From Anaerolineae bacterium (GTDB lineage Bacteria > Chloroflexota > Anaerolineae > B4-G1): a DNA stretch of 6,569 nucleotides. Position 1 is the first letter of the stretch. Each line of letters opens with the position of its first letter. Shown piece after piece: positions 1 through 5,362 of the stretch. The position numbers and the translations under genes were made by a program. The notes beneath the pieces are model-generated. The model was not told the DNA's origin. It worked only from the letters and a program-made list of their open reading frames with translations, and made no database searches. Location of the stretch: NCBI GenBank assembly GCA_016783285.1, contig JADHWW010000208.1, forward strand, positions 1-6,569, given 5' to 3'.

Positions 1-100
1 TGACCTGCCGCACCTCAGATCCCCGCACCACTAGGTTGTCCAAACACTCGGTGACAGTGATGTGGGGTGTTGCCGATGTCTCAGTCGTTTGCTCGAACAT
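1..100 (-). CDS. Partial N-terminus of a probable beta-strand-repeat (DUF4097/bactofilin-like) protein
   Basis: An ATG at 100-98 on the minus strand opens a frame of 33 codons that is still open at the window edge, so only the N-terminus is present. It is preceded by a purine-rich stretch containing AAGGAG at a suitable distance. The peptide starts MFEQTTETSATPHITVTE and continues with alternating hydrophobic and polar residues (LDNLVVRGSEVRQV). This resembles the start of beta-strand-repeat proteins such as DUF4097 or polymer-forming bactofilin-like proteins, but 33 residues are too few to decide. It lies 62 nt downstream of the 91-residue gene and on the same strand, so it is probably the third gene of the DUF2089 transcription unit. 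From general knowledge, DUF4097-type (YvlB/LiaX) proteins are plausible companions of DUF2089 proteins. The reading frame is seen directly; the family is inferred. Confidence 0.55.
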   Translation of the reverse strand, partial: MFEQTTETSATPHITVTECLDNLVVRGSEVRQV

Positions 101-162
101 CTTTCTCTCCTTCTCTCCCTCTCCTTGGGTTTTACAATCCGATAAATCTCATACGGTCTTCC

Positions 163-438
163 TCAGTTCATCAGTCTCGACGCAGCGCGAGCGAATATCA
201 CCGCTTCTCCGTCTTCAAAGTCAACTGTCCATGCGGGTTGGAGCCGGAGGATTTCTGCCAGGTCGCTGTCGCCATGCAGGTCCAGTATGACAAACTCAAC
301 ACCATGCTCATCAAGCTGATCTAACCAGCCCTTATTCGCATCAGTTTCTTGTGCAGCAAGATAGTTCTGTAACGTCTGATCATCCTTTGACGCTCCTGTG
401 ACTAATGCTGCGCTCATCTTGCTTGTTATGTTTCTCAT
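163..438 (-). CDS. Small protein of unknown function (91 aa), second gene of the DUF2089 unit
   Basis: The start is the ATG at 438-436, chosen because GGGAGG lies 5-6 nt upstream. The frame is open further upstream, but that part runs inside the DUF2089 gene and has an arginine-rich, shadow-like composition. The protein is soluble, with no signal peptide or membrane segment. An N-terminal polar region (about 1-35) is followed by an acidic alpha/beta-looking segment (about 38-86) with the pattern WLDQLDEHGVEFVILDL, then PAWTVDFEDGEAVIFAR. That pattern recalls the soluble tails of large membrane glycosyltransferase-like proteins (a 'dyvvl...W...y.D..v.ifxR' arrangement), but here it stands alone, and I do not assign a function. 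It begins 25 nt after the DUF2089 stop, so it is very likely cotranscribed and translationally close to that gene. Confidence 0.72.
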   Translation of the reverse strand: MRNITSKMSAALVTGASKDDQTLQNYLAAQETDANKGWLDQLDEHGVEFVILDLHGDSDLAEILRLQPAWTVDFEDGEAVIFARAASRLMN

Positions 439-463
439 ATTCCCTCCCAAATACTGCGCCGAA

Positions 464-835
464 CTACTCTTCTTGGAGAAGCCGGAACGCCTCCTCCGAG
501 GAGATCTCCTGGCGGGCCAGTTGTTCCAGGATCTCCTGCCGGTGCTCGTCTCCGGCCTCCTGCTCCTTACCCACCTCGTAGCCCAAGGCGCGGATGACAT
601 CTTCCAGACGGCTGCGGACGGTGGGGTAGGAGAGGCCCAATTCCTCCTGCACGCGGTTGATCTTGCCCTCGCAGCGGATAAAGACCTCTACAAAGTGCAG
701 TTGCTCGGTGGTGAGTTGGAGGAGCCGCCCCATGGCGAAGCGGCCCTCCAGGGCCGTGCCGCAGTTGCGGCAGACCAACCGGGTGACCAGCAGATCGTCG
801 TGACAGACAGGACAGTCAGTCGGGACAGGATACAT
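464..835 (-). CDS. DUF2089-family zinc-ribbon/HTH transcriptional regulator (123 aa)
   Basis: This is a probable DNA-binding regulator. Residues 8-25 form a zinc ribbon with C8-x2-C11 and C22-x2-C25. Residues about 40-86 (LTTEQLHFVEVFIRCEGKIN, then RVQEELGLSYPTVRSRLEDV) are a helix-turn-helix of the sigma-region-4/LuxR-like type that is the hallmark of DUF2089. The C-terminus (EILEQLARQEISSEEAFRLL, 101-120) is a SHOCT/LiaX-N-like helical hairpin. The length is normal for the family. A GTG three nt upstream (838) is in frame, but AGGAGG at 846-841 leaves only 2 nt to it and 5 nt to the ATG at 835, so ATG is preferred. It is first in a minus-strand unit with two downstream genes and is divergent from tldD. 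Nested inverted repeats over its promoter suggest repression, possibly by itself; this is inference. The family call is firm, the target genes are unknown. Confidence 0.92.
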   Translation of the reverse strand: MYPVPTDCPVCHDDLLVTRLVCRNCGTALEGRFAMGRLLQLTTEQLHFVEVFIRCEGKINRVQEELGLSYPTVRSRLEDVIRALGYEVGKEQEAGDEHRQEILEQLARQEISSEEAFRLLQEE

Positions 836-850
836 CACACCCTCCTAAAG

Positions 851-895
851 AAAATTAAGTCATCTATGAAAAATTATAACATATAACTTAATTTT
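851..895. promoter_or_regulatory. Nested inverted repeats over the DUF2089 promoter (candidate operator)
   Basis: AAAATTAAGT at 851-860 and ACTTAATTTT at 886-895 are a perfect 10-bp inverted repeat with 25 bp between the arms. The midpoint falls on the -10 box. One arm lies in the -35/-10 spacer and the other around +7 to +16. Inside the outer dyad, TTATA (874-878) and TATAA (882-886) form a smaller dyad around ACA. Two sites in opposite orientation flanking the start of transcription are typical of a repressor binding as a dimer or two dimers. The AT-richness makes short dyads easier by chance, but 10 of 10 matched bases is notable. The bound factor is unknown; the DUF2089 protein is a natural candidate. 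Confidence 0.55.
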
Positions 896-901
896 TGTCA
901 A
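873..901 (-). promoter_or_regulatory. Consensus sigma-70-type promoter of the DUF2089 unit
   Basis: On the minus strand TTGACA (901-896) is followed by exactly 17 bp and TATAAT (878-873). Both hexamers match the consensus perfectly, and the region is strongly AT-rich in otherwise GC-rich DNA. Transcription would begin near 866, giving a leader of about 30 nt before AGGAGG (846-841) and the ATG at 835. A promoter this strong in front of a regulator suggests that it must be held down, which fits the overlapping inverted repeats. Confidence 0.87.
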
Positions 902-913
902 AGGGGAATCTGG

Positions 914-975
914 GGAATGACCAATGACCAAATGGATAACCGCTGACTGCTAGCGACTGACGGCTACCTGCTAAA
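914..975. repeat. Degenerate heptamer tract 1, between the divergent promoters
   Basis: The spacer reads as successive 7-bp units of two kinds. First come GGAATGA, CCAATGA, CCAAATG, then a 6-bp GATAAC, then CGCTGAC, TGCTAGC, GACTGAC, GGCTACC and TGCTAAA. The period is maintained for about 60 bp although individual units vary. The tract has no coding potential and stops next to the -35 box of the tldD promoter. A second tract with the same two-part order follows tldD, and a 12-mer from it recurs at the 3' end of the second regulator gene (3722-3733). Confidence 0.7.
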
Positions 976-981
976 CTGCAC

Positions 982-1010
982 TGGACAAACTGGCCTCTTG
1001 GTGGCATAAT
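982..1010 (+). promoter_or_regulatory. Probable sigma-70-type promoter of the tldD operon
   Basis: TGGACA (982-987) and CATAAT (1005-1010) are separated by 17 bp, and each differs from consensus at one base. A start near 1017 leaves a very short leader of about 14 nt. It contains GGAGG (1020-1024), 6 nt before the GTG start of tldD. The promoter is divergent from that of the DUF2089 unit, with about 80 bp between the two -35 boxes that is largely filled by the heptamer tract. Confidence 0.62.
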
Positions 1011-1030
1011 CAGCTTTACGGAGGTGCACC

Positions 1031-2500
1031 GTGAGAGAGTTGGCCAGTCTGGCATTAGACACGGCCCGAACGCGCGGCGCGACCTACGCCGATGTGCGTT
1101 TCGTCGAGTATCGAGAGCAGACCATCGGCGTCAAGAACGGTGTGGTCGAGGCGCTGAGCGAGACAGAGGACCACGGCTTCGGCGTGCGTCTCATCGCCGA
1201 GGGGGCCTGGGGCTTCGCCTCCAGCGCCGTCCTCAGCAAGGAGGAGGTGGAACGGGTGGCGGGGTTAGCGGTGGAGATTGCCCGCGCCAGCGCCCTCACC
1301 CGGCGAGAACCGGTAGACATTGGCTCGCCCGTGACCAGCACCGGCACCTATCGCACGCCGGTCCAGATTGATCCCTTCAGCGTGCCGGTCGAGGAGAAGA
1401 TCGCGCTGCTGCTGGAGGCCGACCGCGGCATGCGGCGTGTGGCAGGGGTGAGGGTCGCCCGGAGCACGCTCGTCTGCCTGCGAGAACGCAAGACGTTCGC
1501 CAGCACCGAGGGCGCGTTCGTCGAGCAGGAGATCGTCGAGACCGGCGGCGGCATCGTCGCGCTGGCCGTGGGCGATGTGGAGGTGCAGCAACGCTCCTAC
1601 CCCAACTCATTCGGGCGCGACCAGCGCACGGCTGGCTGGGAATACATTCAGAAGATGGATTTCCCGGGCCACGCCGAACGGATTGGTAGCGAGGCGGTGG
1701 CGCTTTTGACCGCCGCTCCCTGCCCCAGCGCCGTGACTACCCTCATCCTCGGCCCCACCCAGTTGGCGCTACAGGTGCACGAATCGTGCGGTCATCCCAC
1801 CGAACTGGACCGTGTGTTCGGCACCGAGGCGGCCTACGCCGGCACCAGTTTCCTCACGCCCGACAAACTCGGTATCCTCCGCTACGGTTCCCCAGCCGTC
1901 AATCTCACCGCCGACGGTACGCTGCCTGGCGGCCTGGGCACCTTCGGCTGGGACGACGAGGGTGTGCCAGCGCAGCGGGTGGAATTGGTGCGGGAGGGGC
2001 TGTTTGTGGGCTACCTCACATCGCGGGAAACGGCGGTGCAACTGGCGCGCCTTAAGGGCTGGGACGCGGCACTGGCCCGCTCTGGCGGCGCGATGCGTGC
2101 TTCGGGCTGGAACCGCATCCCTCTCATCCGTATGACCAACATCTCCATTGAGCCGGGTGAGTGGGCCTTCGACGACCTGATCGCCGACACCGACGATGGG
2201 CTCTACATGGAGACGAACCGCAGTTGGTCCATTGACGACAAACGGCTCAACTTTCAGTTCGGCACCGAGGTTGGCTACGAGATCAGGAGGGGAAAACTGG
2301 GCCGGTTGCTGAAGAACTGCACCTATACGGGGATGACGCCGCAGTTCTGGGGCTCGTGCGACGCGGTTTGCAACCGGGATCATTGGGAGGTGTGGGGCAC
2401 GCCTAACTGCGGCAAGGGACAGCCTGGCCAGATCGCCCACACCGGCCACGGGGCAGCACCAGCGCGGTTCCGCAACGTGCGGGTAGGAGTGATGCGATGA
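1031..2500 (+). CDS. tldD: TldD-family zinc metalloprotease, catalytic subunit
   Basis: The 489-residue length is normal for TldD. In characterised members, TldD pairs with TldE (PmbA) to form a cytoplasmic hetero-dimeric zinc protease that cuts unfolded peptides, processes microcin B17 and degrades the CcdA antitoxin. The signature is H250-E251-S-C-G-H255 (HExxxH) followed by PTELDRVF. C460 in the segment GTPNCGKGQPGQ is the expected third metal ligand near the C-terminus. Other family marks are the N-terminal domain with RFVEYREQTIGVKNGVVE (23-40) and GFGVR (49-53), and WDDEGVPAQRVELVREG (307-323). The start is GTG at 1031 with GGAGG 6 nt upstream. It is the first gene of a four-gene operon that ends with the non-catalytic partner pmbA. 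The local substrate is unknown. All catalytic residues are present and the gene looks intact. Confidence 0.97.
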   Translation: MRELASLALDTARTRGATYADVRFVEYREQTIGVKNGVVEALSETEDHGFGVRLIAEGAWGFASSAVLSKEEVERVAGLAVEIARASALTRREPVDIGSPVTSTGTYRTPVQIDPFSVPVEEKIALLLEADRGMRRVAGVRVARSTLVCLRERKTFASTEGAFVEQEIVETGGGIVALAVGDVEVQQRSYPNSFGRDQRTAGWEYIQKMDFPGHAERIGSEAVALLTAAPCPSAVTTLILGPTQLALQVHESCGHPTELDRVFGTEAAYAGTSFLTPDKLGILRYGSPAVNLTADGTLPGGLGTFGWDDEGVPAQRVELVREGLFVGYLTSRETAVQLARLKGWDAALARSGGAMRASGWNRIPLIRMTNISIEPGEWAFDDLIADTDDGLYMETNRSWSIDDKRLNFQFGTEVGYEIRRGKLGRLLKNCTYTGMTPQFWGSCDAVCNRDHWEVWGTPNCGKGQPGQIAHTGHGAAPARFRNVRVGVMR

Positions 2501-2578
2501 GCAATGAACAATGAGCAATGACAAGTGAACAAATGACGAATCTCAGGGGCTAATCGCTAACGGCTAACTGCAGACTGC
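2501..2578. repeat. Degenerate heptamer tract 2, between tldD and the first regulator
   Basis: Directly after the tldD stop come units GCAATGA, ACAATGA, GCAATGA, CAAGTGA and the 8-mer ACAAATGA. After a short break follow CGCTAAC, GGCTAAC, TGCAGAC and TGC. The order (an AATGA-type block followed by a GCTAAC/GCTGAC-type block) is the same as in the tract before tldD, so the two tracts appear to be copies of one composite repeat. No promoter or terminator is obvious, so transcription probably reads through into the regulator genes. Confidence 0.7.
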
Positions 2579-2597
2579 TTAAATGGGAGGAGGGGAA

Positions 2598-3317
2598 ATG
2601 CCTGAAGATTTGCGAACTGTCCGCAAACGCAAGGGGATGAGCGTCAACCAACTGGCCTCAAGGTCCGGTATCTCCATCGCCACGCTAATCCAATATGAAA
2701 AGGGGGAACGTGAGATTCCCCCCAAAGACCTGCGCCGGCTGGCCAAGGTGCTCTACATTAACGAATGGGACGTCAACCCTCGCTCTTCTCCGCCGCCGCC
2801 ACCGCCGTCTCGCAAGGAGCAACCCGCCAGGCCGCCACGACCACCACGCTCGAAGAAGGAGCCGCCGAAGGAAAAGAAGCCCCCGCCCAAGTCCCCGCCA
2901 GCGCGGGAGACGCAGATCGCGCACCTGCTGACACTGGCGGCCCGCTTCGACGTAGACCGGGCCGCGCTGGAGGCGGAGATCGGCAAGCCGCTGGAGGAAC
3001 TGACGCAGAAAGAGGCCCGCTCCTGGAACGGTCGTTACATGCGCCGCATGGCCGAGGAACGGCCGCCCAAGAGTCCTATTGACCGCAAGCGGGCCTATCT
3101 GCCCGAAGGGGTGGATGGCTTCGAACTGGCCTACTTGCAGGAGCAGCAGGAGGCCGGTGTGTCACTTCACTTCATCCTCTTCGACGGCCAGACCTTCGAG
3201 GGAACGGTGGTTGGCTTCGGCCCCTACCAGATCACTATCCGCGAGAATGGCGGGGATGAGATCACGCTCAACAAACTCGCCATCGCCTACTACCGCAAGG
3301 CCGGAGGTGTAAGATGA
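2598..3317 (+). CDS. XRE-type HTH protein with proline-rich linker and C-terminal Hfq/Sm-like domain (239 aa)
   Basis: This appears to be a fusion regulator. Residues 3-58 are an XRE/Cro-type helix-turn-helix (LRTVRKRKGMSVNQLASRSG, then ISIATLIQYEKGEREIPP). Residues 62-103 are a proline- and lysine/arginine-rich linker with a run of six prolines. Residues about 104-155 are helical, with KPLEELTQKEA. Residues 173-234 align with E. coli Hfq: L180 to L12, V188 to V20, G197 to G29, G202 to G34, F207 to F39, Y210 to F42 and K226-L-A-I to K56-H-A-I. The only gap is a 2-residue insertion in the variable loop. The start at 2598 is preferred over an in-frame ATG at 2583 because the GGGAGGAGGGG stretch lies between them. 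The stop overlaps the next start (ATGA). The HTH is clear; the Sm-like call rests on my own alignment. RNA binding and DNA targets are not known, and the Q8 position holds E176. Confidence 0.9.
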   Translation: MPEDLRTVRKRKGMSVNQLASRSGISIATLIQYEKGEREIPPKDLRRLAKVLYINEWDVNPRSSPPPPPPSRKEQPARPPRPPRSKKEPPKEKKPPPKSPPARETQIAHLLTLAARFDVDRAALEAEIGKPLEELTQKEARSWNGRYMRRMAEERPPKSPIDRKRAYLPEGVDGFELAYLQEQQEAGVSLHFILFDGQTFEGTVVGFGPYQITIRENGGDEITLNKLAIAYYRKAGGVR

Positions 3318-3748
3318 GCCTGGGCGACGAACTGCGCTATCTGCGAGCATTCCACGGCGGCGGTAATCTGCGGGAGATCGAGGAGGGAATCGGCTTAGAG
3401 CCCGGCACGCTGCGTTGCATGGAACAGCGCTACCGCCGCGTGGGCGAGGACGACGAGGTGCTGGCTTCTATCGCTGCCTACTACGACGTCCCGCTTGGGA
3501 CGCTACAATACCACCGGGAGCGGTATCGCAAGGCGCTCAGCGGCTACCTGCAACAAGGGCTGGAATCGGGGGCGACGGCTCGCTTCGAACTGCGCACCGG
3601 CGAGACGCTGACCGGCCGGGTACGCTGGTGGGACCTGGGGGCCTTCGGGCTGGAATCCGAGGCCGGCGTGCCCCTCACTGTCGTGCAGCGCCACGCCGTA
3701 TCAGACTGGGCCGGCACGATAACCAATGACCAACTAGGTCAACAGTAG
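3314..3748 (+). CDS. HTH-like protein with C-terminal Hfq/Sm-like domain (144 aa), partner of the preceding gene
   Basis: This shorter protein has the same design as its neighbour but no proline-rich linker. Residues about 3-65 are a degenerate XRE-like helical domain (LGDELRYLRAFHGGGNLREI; then LASIAAYYDVPLGTLQYH, the usual last helices of an XRE fold). Residues 75-132 align with Hfq: Y78-L79 to F11-L12, G96 to G29, G101 to G34, W106-D107 to F39-D40 and R126-H127-A128-V to K56-H57-A58-I. The position of Hfq F42 is a glycine. The final 12 residues (AGTITNDQLGQQ) lie outside the domain and are encoded by heptamer-tract-like DNA. ATG 3314 overlaps the previous stop as ATGA, with GGAGGT at 3303-3308, which suggests translational coupling and roughly matched amounts. 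A joint complex of the two proteins is plausible but inferred. Confidence 0.88.
   Translation: MSLGDELRYLRAFHGGGNLREIEEGIGLEPGTLRCMEQRYRRVGEDDEVLASIAAYYDVPLGTLQYHRERYRKALSGYLQQGLESGATARFELRTGETLTGRVRWWDLGAFGLESEAGVPLTVVQRHAVSDWAGTITNDQLGQQ
3717..3748. repeat. Heptamer tract 3, running into the 3' end of the second regulator gene
   Basis: The last codons of the gene carry units resembling those of the spacers (GATAA, CCAATGA, CCAACTA, GGTCAAC). The 12-mer ACCAATGACCAA at 3722-3733 is identical to 920-931 in tract 1. The tract is short and sits inside a coding region, so the identification leans mainly on that shared 12-mer. Confidence 0.45.
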
Positions 3749-3774
3749 TCCAGCCAAACCTGAGAGGTCAAGAT

Positions 3775-5154
3775 ATGATTGGACGCGCACAGACCGAGGT
3801 TCTGCTCAAGCGGGCGCTTTCGCTCTCCTCAGCCAACCTAGCAGACGAGATCGAGGCGGTGCTGCTGGGGTTGGAGGAGCAACTGACCCGCTTCGCCAAC
3901 AATACCATTCACCAGCACGTGGCGGAGACCAATTGCTACCTGGTGGTGCGCGCTGCGCTGGGACAGCGCGTGGGCGTGGCAGCGACCAACGACCTGACCG
4001 ACACCGGGCTGGAGCGGGTGGTCGAGGTCGCCGTCGCCGCCGCCAGACTCCGGCCCGAGGATCCCGACTTCCCCGGCCTGCCGGACCCTGCCAGCGTACC
4101 GGAGGTCACCGGTTTCGACGAGGCCACCGCCGGGTGCAGCCCTGCCGAGCGGGCACGGGCTGTGTGCGTGGTCTGCCAGCGGGCGGAAGGGGCGGGCTGC
4201 GTCGCCGCCGGAGCCTTCCGCACCGCTATCCACGAGTGGGCCGTCGTCAACAGCCATGGCCTCTTCGCCTACCATCCTACCACGGAGGCTGACTTGACGA
4301 CGGTGGTGATGACGACCGGCGACAGTTCGGGCTCGGGTTTTGCAGCCGGGGCATCGTGGAAGGCGGCGGAGGTGGACGTGGTCGCGCTGGGTGAGGAGGC
4401 CATCGCCAAAGCGCAACGCAGCCGCAACCCGCAGCCAGTGGAGCCGGGCGTCTACCCGGTCGTGCTGGAGCCCTACGCCACCCACGACCTGCTGGCGACA
4501 CTGAGCACTGCCGCCGGCGCTAACCCTGTGCAGGAGGGGAGAAGTTGGATGAGCGGACGGCAGGGGGAGCGGTTGATGTCGCCGCTCATCTCCTTATGGG
4601 ACGACGGCTGCGACCCTGCTGGCTGGCCTCTGCCCTTCGACTTCGAGGGCGTGCCCCGCCAGCGGGTGGATATCGTGCGCGATGGCATTGTCGGGGATGT
4701 GGTCTACGACCGGGCGCGGGCGGCCAAGGACGGGCAGGAGTCTACAGGACATGCGCTGCCCGCCGCCAACCCGTTCAATCCCTGGCTCAACGCCGCCCGG
4801 CTTGGCCCGATTCCGCTGCACGCCTTTATGGGCACTGGGGAGAGCCGGGTTGAGGAAATGATAGCCGGGACCGAACGGGGCCTCTACGTCACCCGCTTTT
4901 GGTATACCCGCACCGTCCACCCCCGCGAGGCGGTGATGACCGGGATGACCCGCGACGGCACGTTCCTCATTGAGCATGGCGAACTGACGAGACCGGTGCG
5001 CAACCTGCGCTTCACCCAGAGTTACGTCGAGGCGCTGGCGGGGACGGAGGCGGTGGGGCGAAAGGCGCGCCGCGTGTGGTCCGACCCGGGTATCCTCAGC
5101 GCTCCGGCCCTCAAACTGGCTGCCTTCAACTTCACCGGTACGACGGAATTCTAA
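3775..5154 (+). CDS. pmbA: PmbA/TldE-family protein, non-catalytic partner of TldD
   Basis: The 459-residue length is normal for PmbA/TldE. The N-terminal domain carries the family pattern LTRFANNTIHQHVAETNCYL (37-56), then NSHGLFAYHPTTEADL (159-174), DFEGVPRQRVDIVRDGIVGD (289-308), GLYVTRFWYTR (369-379) and TGMTRDGTFLIEHGEL (389-404). Where TldD has its HExxxH, this protein has LEPYATHDLLATLS, without zinc ligands, as expected for the TldE subunit. ATG 3775 follows GAGAGG by about 7 nt and lies 26 nt after the preceding stop. With tldD as first gene and this as last, the operon can make the complete heterodimer. The C-terminal VTRFWYTR/TRDGTFLIE style is also seen in stand-alone TldD-like paralogs of Chloroflexota, so it could be a lineage-specific paralog rather than the strict E. 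coli ortholog. Confidence 0.95.
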   Translation: MIGRAQTEVLLKRALSLSSANLADEIEAVLLGLEEQLTRFANNTIHQHVAETNCYLVVRAALGQRVGVAATNDLTDTGLERVVEVAVAAARLRPEDPDFPGLPDPASVPEVTGFDEATAGCSPAERARAVCVVCQRAEGAGCVAAGAFRTAIHEWAVVNSHGLFAYHPTTEADLTTVVMTTGDSSGSGFAAGASWKAAEVDVVALGEEAIAKAQRSRNPQPVEPGVYPVVLEPYATHDLLATLSTAAGANPVQEGRSWMSGRQGERLMSPLISLWDDGCDPAGWPLPFDFEGVPRQRVDIVRDGIVGDVVYDRARAAKDGQESTGHALPAANPFNPWLNAARLGPIPLHAFMGTGESRVEEMIAGTERGLYVTRFWYTRTVHPREAVMTGMTRDGTFLIEHGELTRPVRNLRFTQSYVEALAGTEAVGRKARRVWSDPGILSAPALKLAAFNFTGTTEF

Positions 5155-5178
5155 TGAGCCTGGCTACAATCTGTGGAA

Positions 5179-5225
5179 GGTAGTAGCGACTTCAGTCGCT
5201 TGTAACGACTAAAGTCGTCACTACC
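5179..5225. repeat. REP/REPIN-like double palindrome after pmbA
   Basis: Two 21-nt arms (5179-5199 and 5205-5225) form an imperfect inverted repeat with a 5-nt loop (TTGTA); 17 of 21 positions pair. Each arm also contains its own perfect mini-palindrome: GCGACT-TC-AGTCGC on the left and ACGACT-AA-AGTCGT on the right. This is the organisation of a REPIN (two REP units in opposite orientation), a dispersed non-autonomous element mobilised by RAYT-type transposases. No transposase is present in the window. It lies 25 nt after the pmbA stop and, as RNA, could also protect or end the operon transcript, although no T-run follows. Confidence 0.72.
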
Positions 5226-5362
5226 ACAAGTTTTGGCCACACCCAATTCTAATTGGCCCAGAGGGAGTCTCAGCACTGTACCTGGGTACAAGTTCAATTT
5301 CGGTCGCGGGCCCGATACCAGGCAGAACAAACGGTGATTCACTGCTCCCCCTGAAAACGGAT
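5226..5362. other. Spacer without a gene; short palindromes only
   Basis: No credible coding frame is present on either strand. A perfect short dyad, CCAATT-CT-AATTGG (5243-5256), is followed by no T-run, so it is not a typical terminator. Further on are GTACC-TG-GGTAC and an imperfect CCTGGGTA/TACCAGG pair around 5280-5323. No known riboswitch or RNA gene pattern was recognised. Confidence 0.5.

Noticed and set aside
439..600. Upstream extension of the 91-residue gene to a start at 600
   Set aside because: The extra 54 codons overlap the DUF2089 gene in another frame and are arginine/serine-rich; GGGAGG directly before the ATG at 438 decides for the shorter form.
398..886. Plus-strand open frame of 162 codons across the DUF2089 region
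   Set aside because: It runs opposite the conserved zinc-ribbon/HTH gene and through its promoter, with leucine-rich shadow composition; the minus-strand genes have clear ribosome binding sites.
914..975. CRISPR array
   Set aside because: The units are 7 bp, contiguous and degenerate, without spacers of uniform length; they are short tandem repeats.
1769..2524. Long open frame (251 codons) on the minus strand opposite tldD
   Set aside because: It is fully antisense to a conserved TldD sequence that includes the HExxxH motif, its composition is a shadow of GC-rich codons, and it has no recognisable domain.
3838..4485. Open frame of 215 codons on the minus strand opposite pmbA
   Set aside because: It is antisense to conserved PmbA motifs, with a His/Gly/Arg-rich shadow composition and no family resemblance.
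5179..5225. Intrinsic terminator of the tldD-pmbA operon
   Set aside because: The hairpin is long enough, but it is not followed by a T-run; a REP-like element explains the nested palindromes better. A secondary role in ending transcripts is not excluded.
5151..5342. Small minus-strand open frame (63 codons) in the spacer after pmbA
   Set aside because: It runs through the REP-like palindrome, has no ribosome binding site that I can see and no recognisable domain.
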